Source: Kutzneria chonburiensis (GTDB lineage Bacteria > Actinomycetota > Actinomycetes > Mycobacteriales > Pseudonocardiaceae). From it: a stretch of DNA of 64,000 nt. Each line of letters begins with the position of its first letter. Position 1 is the stretch's first letter. Both the position numbers and the translations under genes were made by a program. Location of the stretch: positions 8,753,501-8,817,500 of the forward strand of contig NZ_CP097263.1 of NCBI RefSeq assembly GCF_028622115.1, in the 5' to 3' direction. The notes under the pieces were generated by a model. That model was given only the letters and a program-made list of their open reading frames with translations. It searched no databases and had not been told where the DNA came from. Below are positions 48,711-60,879 of this stretch, piece after piece.

Positions 48711-50002
48711 CCCACCAGTCCGTCGTGCTGGACAGCGGGCAGCTGCACTCCTCGCTGTCCGACCCGGCGCTGACCTCGATGAACCTGCTCAACGAGGTCG
48801 CCGGCCGGTACCCGGAGGCCATCGCCTTCGCCGCCGGCCGGCCAACCGAGCAGTTCTTCGACGTCGACGACCTGCACCGGGATGTGGCCCGGTTCCGCGA
48901 GTATCTGCTGCGGGACAAGGGTTACACCCCGGCGCGGGCCGACCGGGAGCTGTTCCAGTACGGCCGCACCAAGGGCATCGTGCACGAGCTGGTGGCGCGC
49001 AACCTCGCCGTTGACGAGCGTATGCACGTCGACCCGGAGTCCATTGTGGTCACTGTCGGCTGCCAGGAGGCGATGTTCCTGGTGCTACGGGCCTTGCGTG
49101 CCACCGCAGACGACGTGATCTTGGCAGTCAGCCCGACTTACGTCGGTGTGACCGGGGCTGCTCGCTTGGTGGACATGCCGGTGCTGCCCGTACGGGAAGG
49201 GCCGGCCGGTATCGACCTGGACGACCTGGCGGCGCAGGTGCGGGCGGCGCGGGCCGCCGGCCTGCGGCCCCGGGCCTGTTACCTCGTGCCGGAGTTCGCC
49301 AACCCGTCCGGCGTGAGCCTGACCCTGGAGACCCGGCTGCGGCTGCTGGACCTGGCCGAGGAGCTGGACATCCTGTTGTTGGAGGACAACCCGTACGGGC
49401 TGTTCCACGACGGCTCCGGTCGGCCGCCGACCTTGAAGGCGCTGGATTCCCGCCGGCGGGTGGTTTATCTCGGGTCGTTCGCCAAGACGGCTGTCCCCGG
49501 TGCCCGTGTCGGATACGTGGTCGCCGATCAGTTGGTGGACAACGGTTCTCTGTTCGCCGACGAGCTGTCCAAGCTCAAGAGCATGGTCACCGTCAACACC
49601 TCGCCCATCGCCCAGGCCGTGGTCGCCGGCCGGCTGCTGCGGTTCGACGGCAGCCTGGTCGAGGCCAATCGCCGCGAGGCCGAGCTTTATCGCACCAACC
49701 TCCGGCTCCTCCTGGACGGTCTCGAAGCCCGTTTCGCCGATCGCCCCGATGTCACATTGAACGTCCCCGGCGGCGGCTTTTTCGTCGTCGTCACAGTGGA
49801 TTTCCGCTGCGACGACGCCGCCCTGGAACGTTCCGCGCTCAAGCACGGTGTTTTGTGGACTCCCATGCACCACTTCTATGCCGGCACAGGAGGTTTCTCC
49901 CAGCTCCGGCTGTCGTGCAGTGTCGTCACGCCGGCTCAGATCGAGACCGGCCTCGACCGCCTGGCCGCTTTCGTCCGAGAGGAGTCCGCGATGCTGGTCT
50001 AG
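48707..50002 (+). CDS. hpgT: PLP aminotransferase, HpgT/PglE-like (arylglycine-forming)
   Basis: A 431-residue fold-type I aminotransferase of the class I/MocR-like group. It shows PEFANPSG, the Asp/Tyr cofactor pair in LLLEDNPYG, and the Schiff-base Lys in SFAKTAVPGARVGY. In Hpg pathways HpgT transaminates 4-hydroxyphenylglyoxylate to Hpg; in pristinamycin PglE does the same for phenylglycine. Coupling to hmaS by a 4-base overlap makes that role very likely. The middle enzyme, hydroxymandelate oxidase, is not in the window. The gene ends in a 4-base convergent overlap with the regulator that follows. Confidence 0.85.
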   Translation: MTHQSVVLDSGQLHSSLSDPALTSMNLLNEVAGRYPEAIAFAAGRPTEQFFDVDDLHRDVARFREYLLRDKGYTPARADRELFQYGRTKGIVHELVARNLAVDERMHVDPESIVVTVGCQEAMFLVLRALRATADDVILAVSPTYVGVTGAARLVDMPVLPVREGPAGIDLDDLAAQVRAARAAGLRPRACYLVPEFANPSGVSLTLETRLRLLDLAEELDILLLEDNPYGLFHDGSGRPPTLKALDSRRRVVYLGSFAKTAVPGARVGYVVADQLVDNGSLFADELSKLKSMVTVNTSPIAQAVVAGRLLRFDGSLVEANRREAELYRTNLRLLLDGLEARFADRPDVTLNVPGGGFFVVVTVDFRCDDAALERSALKHGVLWTPMHHFYAGTGGFSQLRLSCSVVTPAQIETGLDRLAAFVREESAMLV

Positions 50003-50616
50003 GCGGCGTGGGCCAGGCCGGTCTCGAAGGCGTAGATCACGGCGTGGATTCGGTTGCGCAGGTTCAGTTTTCCCAACAGGTTCTGTACGTGTGATTTCAC
50101 GGTGTGCTCGGAAACCGTGAGCGCCAAGGCAATCTCGGCGTTGCTCATGCCACGGGCGATGAGCGACAGCACCTCGCACTCCCGCCCGCTCAACCCGTCC
50201 CGTCGCACCGGCACCTCGCGCTGGACCGGCCCTTCTCCGCCACCGAACAGCACATACCCCGCCGACGCCATCCGCACTGCCGCAACCAGCTGCTCCGCCG
50301 TGGCCGACGGCGGCAGCACCCCGCACACCCCTCGTTCCACATCGGGCCTCAAGGAATGCTCGTGGCTGCCGATGGTCAGCACTCGAATCGTGTACCGGGC
50401 GTCCCGCGCCGCCTTCACGGTGACGCCGAACGCCTCCGTCTCCTCACTCACCCGGTGCAGCAGCAACACGTGCGGCTGCAACGCCTTGACCACATCCCCG
50501 ACCGCGATGCCGGGCTGGCAGTCGCCCACCGCCCGGATCCCCGGCTGGTCGTTGAGCGCGGCCCGCACCCCGCCTCTGGCCAGCACGTCGTCCCCGGCGA
50601 CAAGAACCTTGATCAT
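49999..50616 (-). CDS. NarL/LuxR-type regulator with degenerate receiver domain
   Basis: A 205-residue protein with an N-terminal receiver-like fold and a C-terminal LuxR helix-turn-helix (LSGRECEVLSLIARGMSNAEIA, then VSEHTVKSHVQNLL). The N-terminal acidic pair survives (AGDD), but the strand that normally bears the phosphorylated Asp reads VLLLHRVSEE, with His in place of Asp. It therefore probably works without phosphorylation, as some atypical response regulators in antibiotic clusters do. No sensor kinase is nearby. It marks the right edge of the biosynthetic block and may be a second pathway regulator. Confidence 0.88.
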   Translation of the reverse strand: MIKVLVAGDDVLARGGVRAALNDQPGIRAVGDCQPGIAVGDVVKALQPHVLLLHRVSEETEAFGVTVKAARDARYTIRVLTIGSHEHSLRPDVERGVCGVLPPSATAEQLVAAVRMASAGYVLFGGGEGPVQREVPVRRDGLSGRECEVLSLIARGMSNAEIALALTVSEHTVKSHVQNLLGKLNLRNRIHAVIYAFETGLAHAA

Positions 50617-50709
50617 CGTTCCCCCTCGAACTCGTGGTCCCGGGGACTACGTAACCACGGGTCCTCCCTCGCGAGGACCAGGCTCGAGCGCGTCTCTAGC
50701 GCTGGGGGA

Positions 50710-53386
<2,677 letters not shown>

Positions 53387-53567
53387 GAGTGCGGCACCTC
53401 CAGGGGCCCGGTCGGGGGAACGGGGTAGCGCAAGTGGGTGATCTCCACGGCCCGAAACCTTAGCCCGCTCCGCTCAGTGATTATGAAAGGGGTTCACTTA
53501 TCACTCGGCAGTGTGGCCGGGGCTGACCGGATTTCCGCTGCTCACCGGCGTGGATAGCATCCGGGCC

Positions 53568-54452
53568 ATGCTTCAGGAGGAATCCTCGGCTCAGGCGACG
53601 GTCATCCCGGCGCGCCGCTGGCTGCACGTGGCGGTGGGTAGCGCGATCGCCGCGGTCCTGGTCTACGTGCTGGCGGTGCTGACGCCGATCGGCCAGCAGC
53701 TGGAGAACGCGGCGCTGCGCGGGGCCGACCAGGTCAGCACGAACGAGGCCGGCACGGCCAACAGCAGCCTCGACCAGATCACCGTGTATTCGCTGGCCGC
53801 CGCGGTCGTGCTGATCGCGGCGATCGGCCTGCTGCGCCGCCGCTGGGACCTGGCGCTGGCCTCGGTCGGCGTGATCGTCGCCGGTCAGGTGATCACGCAG
53901 GGCCTCAAGCGGTACATCCTGCCGCGACCGCCGCTCGTCCCGCTGACCGGCCACTACGCCGACAACAGCCTGCCAAGCGGCCACACCACGATCGCCATGA
54001 CGGTGCTGTTCGCGGCACTGATCGTGGTGCCGTACCGGTGGCGCGGCGTGGCGCTGTTCTTCGTGCTGTCCTGGGCCGTCGGCATCGGTTCGTACACCGT
54101 CACGGCCAAGTGGCACCGCCTGTCCGACACGTTGGCGGCGGACGCGATCGCGTTGGCGTTGGGCTGCCTCGCCTCGTGGTGGCTGGCCCGGCGCGGCCTC
54201 GTGCACAGGTACGAAGGCAAGCGCCGCATCCCACGCGTCCTGATCGTCACGTTCACCGCGGTCGTCGGCGCGTTCTTCCTGCTGTTCGGCGTGTTCTTCA
54301 CGCTCGTGCCGCTGGCGCAGTACGGCCTGGACGGCGTGTTGCGCGACGACACGTGGATCGTTTACCTGGCCGCACAGTCACTGGCCTCACTCGGCTCGAT
54401 CACCGCCGCCCTGATCTTCCTCGGCACGTGGCGACGGCTGGAGATCCGCTAG
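53568..54452 (+). CDS. PAP2-family membrane phosphatase
   Basis: About 294 residues with six or more hydrophobic helices and the three PAP2 signatures in order: KRYILPRP, NSLPSGHTT and WHRLSDTLAADA. Such enzymes dephosphorylate lipid phosphates such as undecaprenyl pyrophosphate or phosphatidate on the membrane's outer face. I chose ATG 53568; a GTG at 53511 is in frame but would run through a region holding an AGTGAT/ATCACT inverted repeat (53476-53505) that looks regulatory. A C-terminal extra helix pair goes beyond the core domain. It overlaps the convergent glycerol kinase by 4 bases. Confidence 0.87.
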   Translation: MLQEESSAQATVIPARRWLHVAVGSAIAAVLVYVLAVLTPIGQQLENAALRGADQVSTNEAGTANSSLDQITVYSLAAAVVLIAAIGLLRRRWDLALASVGVIVAGQVITQGLKRYILPRPPLVPLTGHYADNSLPSGHTTIAMTVLFAALIVVPYRWRGVALFFVLSWAVGIGSYTVTAKWHRLSDTLAADAIALALGCLASWWLARRGLVHRYEGKRRIPRVLIVTFTAVVGAFFLLFGVFFTLVPLAQYGLDGVLRDDTWIVYLAAQSLASLGSITAALIFLGTWRRLEIR

Positions 54453-55960
54453 CGCTTACGGGGTTTGGCCCAGCCGAAAGTCAGCTCGACCGCCCGTTTC
54501 CAGTTGGCGTACTCGGCTTGCCGGTCCTCGTCGTTCCACTGTGGAGTCCAGCGCGCCGCCAGATGCCAGTTCCGGCGCAGCCCCTCCAGATCCGGCCAGT
54601 ACCCCACAGCCAGTCCGGCGGCGTAGGCCGCGCCAAGCGACACCGTCTCGGCCACCATCGGCCGCAGCACCGGCACGTCCAGCACATCGGCGATGGTCTG
54701 CATCAGCAGGTGGTCGGCGGTCATGCCGCCGTCGACCTTCAACGCCTTGGACGGCACGCCCAGCTCGGCGGCCATCGCATCCACGACCTCACGCGTCTGC
54801 CACGCTGTGGCTTCGAGCACCGCGCGGGCCAGATGTCCTTTGGAGATATAGGAAGTGAGGCCGACGATGATGCCACGCGCCTCGCTGTGCCAGTGCGGCG
54901 CGAACAGCCCCGAGAACGCCGGCACGATGTAGCAGCCGCCGTTGTCGGTCACGGTCCGGGCCAGCGTCTCGATCTCCGGCGCGCTCTGGATCAGCCCGAG
55001 CTTGTCCCGGAACCACTGCACGAGCGAGCCCGTGACGGCGATCGAGCCCTCGAGCGCGTACGTCGCCGGCTCGCCGCCGAGCTGATAGCCAATGGTGGTA
55101 AGGAGTCCGTGCTCCGACTTGACGAGCGTGTCGCCCGTGTTCATCAGCAGGAAGCTACCGGTGCCATAGGTGCATTTGGTCTCGCCCTTGGCGAAACACG
55201 TCTGCCCGAACAGCGCCGCGTGCTGGTCGCCCAGTGCCGCGGAGATCGTCACGCCCGGCACCACGCGCGTGGTCTTGCCGTGAATCTCCGTGGAGGCCCG
55301 GATCTCCGGCAGCATCGGGGCGGGAATGTCGAAAAAGGACAGTAGCTCGGCATCCCAGGCCTGGGTGGTGATGTTCATCAGCATGGTGCGGCTGGCGTTG
55401 GTCACGTCGGTGACGTGCAGCCCGCCGCTGACGCCGCCGGTCAGGTTCCAGATCAGCCAGGTGTCGATGGTGCCGAACAGGACGTCGCCGCGCACGGCCC
55501 GCTCCCGCAGCCCAGGAGTGTTGTCCAGCAACCACTTCAGCTTCGGCGCCGAGAAGTACGTGGCCAGCGGCAGGCCGCAGCGCTCACGTATGCCTGAGCT
55601 TTCCGGACGGGCGGTCAGCTCGCCGACCAGCTCCTCGGTCCGGATGTCCTCCCACACGATGGCCCGCCCGACCGGCACACCCGTGTGCCGGTCCCACACC
55701 ACGGCCGTCTCGCGCTGGTTCGTGATGCCCAGCGCCACCACCTGATCCGCGCCGACACCGCCGTCCCGCAGCGTCTGCGGCATGATCCGGTCCACGTTGC
55801 GCCAGATCTCCACCGCGTCCTGCTCGACCCAGCCCGGCCGCGGGTGGTACTGCCGGTGTTCCCGCTGCACGACCGAGACCAGCCGGGCGCTGTGGTCGAA
55901 CAGGATGCACCGGGTGGAGGTGGTGCCCTGGTCGATCGCCATCACATACCGTTGCGCCAT
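54449..55960 (-). CDS. glpK: Glycerol kinase (copy 1)
   Basis: A 503-residue FGGY kinase that phosphorylates glycerol with ATP. It carries [16 protein letters not shown] (phosphate 1 loop), [28 protein letters not shown] and a C-terminal KVDGGMTADHLLMQ adenosine motif. It follows the IclR-type regulator by 9 bases on the same strand. A second 503-residue glycerol kinase lies in the divergent operon (57729), and the two are clearly different at many positions, so they are not a recent duplication. Confidence 0.93.
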   Translation of the reverse strand: MAQRYVMAIDQGTTSTRCILFDHSARLVSVVQREHRQYHPRPGWVEQDAVEIWRNVDRIMPQTLRDGGVGADQVVALGITNQRETAVVWDRHTGVPVGRAIVWEDIRTEELVGELTARPESSGIRERCGLPLATYFSAPKLKWLLDNTPGLRERAVRGDVLFGTIDTWLIWNLTGGVSGGLHVTDVTNASRTMLMNITTQAWDAELLSFFDIPAPMLPEIRASTEIHGKTTRVVPGVTISAALGDQHAALFGQTCFAKGETKCTYGTGSFLLMNTGDTLVKSEHGLLTTIGYQLGGEPATYALEGSIAVTGSLVQWFRDKLGLIQSAPEIETLARTVTDNGGCYIVPAFSGLFAPHWHSEARGIIVGLTSYISKGHLARAVLEATAWQTREVVDAMAAELGVPSKALKVDGGMTADHLLMQTIADVLDVPVLRPMVAETVSLGAAYAAGLAVGYWPDLEGLRRNWHLAARWTPQWNDEDRQAEYANWKRAVELTFGWAKPRKR

Positions 55961-55969
55961 GATCCCCGC

Positions 55970-56716
55970 TCAGTCGCTCAACGCCCGGGACACGGCCTCG
56001 GCCGCGCTGGCCACCTGACTGACCAGGGCCGGCTTGGGCCGGCTGGCCGAGTCGCAGATCCGGTCCACCGCACCGGAAACGCCGATCGCCCCGACGACGA
56101 GCCCGCCGAACGCCCTGATCGGCGCGGCGATGCCGGCCTCGCCCGGCATGTACTCCTCGGCCTCGCTGGCCCAGCCGCCGGCCCGCACCTGGGCCAGCAC
56201 GCGTTCCAACGCCTGCGGCGACACGATGGTGCGTCGGGTCAGGGACGTGAGCGGGCTTCGGCTCAGCGACGCGTCGTAGGCCAGCAGCACCTTGCCGAAC
56301 GCGGTAGCGTGCAAGGGAAGCATCGCCCCCACCCCGAGTGTCTGCATCGTGTCGTCCGGCCGGAAGACGTGGTGCACCACCAACACCGCGCCGTCGTGGT
56401 GCACGCCGATGCGCACCTCCTGGCCGCTGCGGGCGGCCAGCGCGTCGGCCCAGTTGAGCGAGCGTGAGCGCAGCTCGTTCGCGTCGAGGTAGCTGGTGCC
56501 CAGGTGCAGCAGGGCCGCGCCGAGCTTGTAGCGGCCGGATTCCTGGTCCTGTTCGACGAATTCGACCCGTTGCAGGGTGCGGAGAATCCCGTGCGCGGTG
56601 CCCTTGGGCAGGCCGAGCGAGGCCGCGATCTCGGCCAGCCCGTACTGCCCCGAGCCGCGCGCCAGCAGCCGCAGCATGGCGGCGGCTCGCTCGATCGACT
56701 GGATGGGGCCCGGCAC
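55970..56716 (-). CDS. IclR-family regulator (GylR-like)
   Basis: A 248-residue regulator with an N-terminal winged helix (SIERAAAMLRLLARG, LAEIAASLGLPKGTAHGILRTL) and the IclR effector domain. It starts with GTG at 56716. Position between two glycerol kinase genes and divergent to glpF matches the Streptomyces gylR arrangement, where it represses glycerol uptake genes and responds to glycerol-3-phosphate. The probable operator boxes are at 56749-56862. Confidence 0.92.
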   Translation of the reverse strand: MPGPIQSIERAAAMLRLLARGSGQYGLAEIAASLGLPKGTAHGILRTLQRVEFVEQDQESGRYKLGAALLHLGTSYLDANELRSRSLNWADALAARSGQEVRIGVHHDGAVLVVHHVFRPDDTMQTLGVGAMLPLHATAFGKVLLAYDASLSRSPLTSLTRRTIVSPQALERVLAQVRAGGWASEAEEYMPGEAGIAAPIRAFGGLVVGAIGVSGAVDRICDSASRPKPALVSQVASAAEAVSRALSD

Positions 56717-56748
56717 GGCGTCAGCTAATCAAACGAGCTCGTTGTCGG

Positions 56749-56862
56749 CAATGTCGAACGCCCGGTGGTGCTACGGGCCCCGTCCGGGAGCGGTTTCATC
56801 CGCCCGATCGTCGGACAGTAATCGGATGACCACCCTGTGGTGTGAGTCACCGTTCGACATTG
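56749..56862. promoter_or_regulatory. Divergent iclR/glpF promoter region with a pair of inverted 12-bp boxes
   Basis: CAATGTCGAACG (56749-56760) recurs as its exact reverse complement CGTTCGACATTG (56851-56862), each near one of the two divergent genes. TTCGACA-like sequences are plausible IclR-family half sites. The symmetrical placement suggests one box controls each direction, or that the two are bridged by the regulator. No other gene is seen between 56717 and 56945. Confidence 0.6.
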
Positions 56863-56945
56863 TCGACCGGTCACCGTTGAGGGCCCGGTTCCCGCTGCTT
56901 ACGGTCCCCTCACTCACTGGGGGTGAGCGGACCGTTCAACGACGA

Positions 56946-57710
56946 ATGGAGGAGTGGGTGGCTCTCGGAGCGGTGTTCCTCAGCGAGGTGCTCGGCACCG
57001 GCCTGCTGATCTTGCTCGGCGCCGGTGTGGTGGCCAACGTGCTGCTGGTGAAGTCCAAGGGCTTCGACGGCGGCTGGCTGCTGATCAACTTCGGATGGGG
57101 CCTGGCCGTGATGGCCGGCGTCTACGTCGCGTTCAAGTCGGGTGCGCATCTCAACCCGGCGGTCACGATCGGCATCCTGAGCAGCGGGGCGAGCACGTAC
57201 GCCCCTGGGGTGGCGGTGAGCCTCGGCTCGACCCTGGTCTACCTGGCCGGCGAGTTGCTCGGCGCCTTCCTCGGCGCCTGCCTGTGCTGGCTGGCCTACA
57301 AGAAGCACTTCGACGAGGAGCCCGACGAGGGCAAGAAGCTGGCCGTGTTCTCCACCGGCCCGGCGATCCGCAGCTACGGCTGGAACCTCGTCACCGAGAT
57401 CCTCGGCACGTTCGTGCTGGTCTTCGTGGTGCTGTCGTTCGGAAAGACGCCGTCGGGCCTCGGCCCGCTGGCCGTGTCCATGCTGGTGGTCGGCATCGGC
57501 GCCTCGCTCGGCGGGCCCACCGGCTACGCCATCAACCCCGCCCGTGACCTCGGGCCGCGCATCGCCCACGCCATCCTTCCGTTGCGCTACAAGGGTGAGC
57601 CCGCGTCCACCGAACCGAAGAACTCCGACTGGAGCTACGCCTGGGTGCCGGTGGTCGGTCCGATCATCGGCGGCGTCATCGCCGGTCTCGCCTCCCACAT
57701 CGTGTTCTGA
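56946..57710 (+). CDS. glpF: Glycerol uptake facilitator, aquaglyceroporin (MIP family)
   Basis: A 254-residue channel with six hydrophobic helices and the two half-helix NPA-type motifs, HLNPAVT and GYAINPARDLGPR. The Asp after the second NPAR is the mark of glycerol-conducting members. ATG 56946 has no ribosome site; GTG 56958 in the same frame follows GGAGGAG and may be the true start. It heads the operon glpF-glpK-glpD. Confidence 0.92.
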   Translation: MEEWVALGAVFLSEVLGTGLLILLGAGVVANVLLVKSKGFDGGWLLINFGWGLAVMAGVYVAFKSGAHLNPAVTIGILSSGASTYAPGVAVSLGSTLVYLAGELLGAFLGACLCWLAYKKHFDEEPDEGKKLAVFSTGPAIRSYGWNLVTEILGTFVLVFVVLSFGKTPSGLGPLAVSMLVVGIGASLGGPTGYAINPARDLGPRIAHAILPLRYKGEPASTEPKNSDWSYAWVPVVGPIIGGVIAGLASHIVF

Positions 57711-57728
57711 TCGGAAGGGCTTTCCACC

Positions 57729-59240
57729 ATGGCACAGCACATTCTCGCCATCGACCAGGGCACGACCAGCACCCGGGCGATCGTGTTCGACCATGCCGGG
57801 GCCATCGTCTCGGTCGGCCAGAAGGAACACGAGCAGATCTTCCCGCGGGCCGGCTGGGTCGAGCACGACCCGGCCGAGATCACCGCGAACACCCGCTACG
57901 TCATCGGGCAGGCGCTGGCCAAGGCCGACCTGAACATCGGCGACCTGGCCGCGGTCGGCATCACCAACCAGCGGGAGACCGCGGTGGTCTGGGACCGCAC
58001 CACCGGCGAGCCGGTGTACAACGCCATCGTCTGGCAGGACACCCGTACCCAGTCCATTGTGGACGACCTGGGCGCGCTGGGCGGCGGGGCCGACCGGTAC
58101 AAGGCTCGCGTCGGACTGCCGCTGGCCACCTACTTCTCCGGCCCCAAGGTCCGCTGGATCCTGGACAACGTGCCCGGCGCACGGGAGGAGGCCGACCGCG
58201 GCGACCTGCTGTTCGGCAACACCGACACGTGGACGCTGTGGAACCTGACCGGCGGCGTCAGCGGCGGCGTGCACGTCACCGACGTGACCAACGCGTCCCG
58301 GACCATGCTGATGGACCTGGACACGCTGGACTGGGACGCCGAGATCGCCGCGGAGATGGGCATTCCGCTGTCCATGCTGCCGCAGATCCGCTCTTCCTCC
58401 GAACACTACGGCGTCGGCGTCGGCGTGCTCAGCGGCGTGCCGATCACCGGCATCCTCGGCGACCAGCAGGCGGCCACCTTCGGCCAGGCCTGCTTCGACG
58501 TCGGCACGGCCAAGAACACCTACGGCACCGGCAACTTCATGCTGCTCAACACCGGCACGGAGAAGGTCGCCAGCCAGAACGGCCTGCTCACCACGGTTTG
58601 CTACAAGATCGGTTCCCAGGACGCGGTGTACGCGCTGGAGGGCTCGATCGCCGTCACCGGCTCGCTGGTGCAGTGGCTGCGTGACAACCTCGGCATCATC
58701 GGCTCCGCGCCCGAGATCGAGACGCTCGCCCGCAGCGTGGAGGACAACGGCGGCGCCTACTTCGTGCCGGCGTTCTCCGGGCTCTTCGCGCCGTACTGGC
58801 GGGCCGATGCCCGCGGCGCGCTGGTCGGCCTGACCCGCTTCGTCAACAAGGGGCACCTGGCCCGTGCCGTGCTGGAGGCCACTGCTTTCCAGACGCGCGA
58901 GGTGCTCGACGCCATGAACGCCGATTCCGGCGTGGCGCTGACCGAGCTCAAGGTCGACGGCGGCATGGTCGTCAACGAGCTGCTCATGCAGTTCCAGGCC
59001 GATGTGCTCGACGTGCCGGTCATCCGGCCGGTGGTCGCCGAGACCACGGCGCTCGGCGCGGCCTACGCGGCCGGGCTCGCGGTCGGCTACTGGGGCGGCG
59101 AGGACGAGCTGCGGGCCAACTGGGCCGAGGACAAGCGGTGGACGCCGGCGCTGGCCGCCGACGAGCGGGAACGCGTCTACCGCAACTGGAAGAAGGCGGT
59201 CACGAAGTCGTTCGACTGGGTCGACGACGACGTGCGCTGA
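57729..59240 (+). CDS. glpK: Glycerol kinase (copy 2)
   Basis: A 503-residue FGGY-family kinase with [46 protein letters not shown] and [14 protein letters not shown]. It lies 18 bases after glpF with GGAAGGG upstream and 40 bases before glpD, so it is the operon copy that couples transport to phosphorylation. The second kinase at 54449 lies beyond the regulator on the other strand. Confidence 0.95.
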   Translation: MAQHILAIDQGTTSTRAIVFDHAGAIVSVGQKEHEQIFPRAGWVEHDPAEITANTRYVIGQALAKADLNIGDLAAVGITNQRETAVVWDRTTGEPVYNAIVWQDTRTQSIVDDLGALGGGADRYKARVGLPLATYFSGPKVRWILDNVPGAREEADRGDLLFGNTDTWTLWNLTGGVSGGVHVTDVTNASRTMLMDLDTLDWDAEIAAEMGIPLSMLPQIRSSSEHYGVGVGVLSGVPITGILGDQQAATFGQACFDVGTAKNTYGTGNFMLLNTGTEKVASQNGLLTTVCYKIGSQDAVYALEGSIAVTGSLVQWLRDNLGIIGSAPEIETLARSVEDNGGAYFVPAFSGLFAPYWRADARGALVGLTRFVNKGHLARAVLEATAFQTREVLDAMNADSGVALTELKVDGGMVVNELLMQFQADVLDVPVIRPVVAETTALGAAYAAGLAVGYWGGEDELRANWAEDKRWTPALAADERERVYRNWKKAVTKSFDWVDDDVR

Positions 59241-59280
59241 TCTGATCGACGCCTGATTGATCGTCTAGGAGGAGTTCCCG

Positions 59281-60879
59281 ATGTCCGCAAGGCTGGACGC
59301 CGGCTATCGCGAGGCGGCGCTGCGCTCTCTCGCCGACACCGAGTTCGACGTGCTCGTGATAGGCGGTGGGATCGTCGGTGTCGGCGCCGCCCTCGACGCC
59401 GCGTCGCGTGGGCTGTCCGTCGCGCTCGTCGAGGCGCGGGACTGGGCATCGGGAACCTCCAGCCGGTCGAGCAAGCTGGTGCACGGCGGGCTGCGCTACC
59501 TGGAGCAGTTCGAGTTCTCGTTGGTACGTGAGGCTCTGCGGGAGCGAGGTCTGCTTCTCCGCAAGCTGGCTCCGCACCTGGTGCGGCCGGTGCCGTTCCT
59601 GTACCCGTTGACGCACAAGGGGTGGGAGCGGCCGTACGTCGGCGCCGGGCTGATGCTGTACGACACCATCGGCGGCGCTTCGTCGGTGCCGATGCACAAG
59701 CACCTGTCCCGCACCAAGGCGATGGCCATGTCGCCGAGCCTGCGTGACGACGCGTTGACCGGGGCCGTGCGGTACTACGACGCCCAGGTCGACGACGCCC
59801 GGTTCACGATGATGGTGGCCCGAACCGCTGCCCAGCACGGCGCGACCGTGCTGACTCGGGCCTCCGCCGTGGAACTGCTGCGTAACGGCAATGGCGTTAC
59901 TGGGGCGGTGGTTCGGGATGGCCTGTCCGGCAAGGAGATCCAGGTCCGGGCTCGTCGCGTGATCGGCGCCACCGGCGTGTGGACCGAGGAGAACCCGGGC
60001 TTCCGGATCCAGATGTCCAAGGGCGTGCACCTGGTCGTGGCGCGGGAAAAGCTTCAGCTCGAGACCGGGCTGATCATGCGCACCGAGAAGAGCGTGCTGT
60101 TCGTCATTCCGTGGGGCCAGCACTGGATCATCGGCACCACCGACACGCCCTACTCGGACGCGCCGGACCGGCCGACCGTGACCGCCTCGGATGTGGAATA
60201 CCTTCTGGAGCACGTGAACAGCGTGTTGAAGGAGCCGCTGACGGTCGATGACGTGATCGGCACCTACGCCGGGCTGCGGCCGCTGCTGGCCGGCAAGAAC
60301 AAGGAGACGGCCAAGCTGTCCCGCGAGCACGCCGTTGCTTCGCCGTCGCCCGGGCATTTCGTGGTGGCCGGCGGCAAGTACACGACGTATCGGGTGATGG
60401 CCGCCGACGTCGTCAACGCGGCGGTCGAGGGGCTCGGCGGTGTCGCGCCGTCGTTGACCGCCCGTCTGCCCATCCACGGCGCGGTCGGCTACCGCGAGCT
60501 GTGGGCCGACCGGATCGCTTTCGCCGCCCGCAACGGTTTGTCGGTGTCCACTGTGGAGCGTCTGCTGCACCGTCACGGGTCAGCTGTCACCGAGGTCGTC
60601 GACCTGATCCACTCGGACCCGGCGTTGGCTTCGCCTTTGAGTGGGGCCGAAGGCTATCTGGCGGCGGAGATCGTGCACGCCGTGACCCATGAGGGCGCGC
60701 TTGATCTCGACGACGTGCTCAGCCGGCGTACCCGCATCGCTTTCGAGTACCCGTCGCGTGGGGTGGCATGCCTGGAGCAGGTGGCCGACCTCGTCGGCGC
60801 CCGACTGGGCTGGGACACCTCCGCCCGCCGGGAGGCCGTGGACGCCTATCTGGCCGATGGTGTCATGCTGACCGCGTGA
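59281..60879 (+). CDS. glpD: FAD-dependent glycerol-3-phosphate dehydrogenase
   Basis: A 532-residue membrane-associated flavoprotein that oxidises glycerol-3-phosphate to dihydroxyacetone phosphate and passes electrons to the respiratory chain. It has the FAD motif VLVIGGGIVGVGAALDAASRG, SSRSSKLVHGGLRYLEQ, and a C-terminal cap domain. TAGGAGGAG lies 5-13 bases before the ATG. Last of the glp genes in this operon, it overlaps the amidohydrolase start as GTGA. Confidence 0.94.
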   Translation: MSARLDAGYREAALRSLADTEFDVLVIGGGIVGVGAALDAASRGLSVALVEARDWASGTSSRSSKLVHGGLRYLEQFEFSLVREALRERGLLLRKLAPHLVRPVPFLYPLTHKGWERPYVGAGLMLYDTIGGASSVPMHKHLSRTKAMAMSPSLRDDALTGAVRYYDAQVDDARFTMMVARTAAQHGATVLTRASAVELLRNGNGVTGAVVRDGLSGKEIQVRARRVIGATGVWTEENPGFRIQMSKGVHLVVAREKLQLETGLIMRTEKSVLFVIPWGQHWIIGTTDTPYSDAPDRPTVTASDVEYLLEHVNSVLKEPLTVDDVIGTYAGLRPLLAGKNKETAKLSREHAVASPSPGHFVVAGGKYTTYRVMAADVVNAAVEGLGGVAPSLTARLPIHGAVGYRELWADRIAFAARNGLSVSTVERLLHRHGSAVTEVVDLIHSDPALASPLSGAEGYLAAEIVHAVTHEGALDLDDVLSRRTRIAFEYPSRGVACLEQVADLVGARLGWDTSARREAVDAYLADGVMLTA

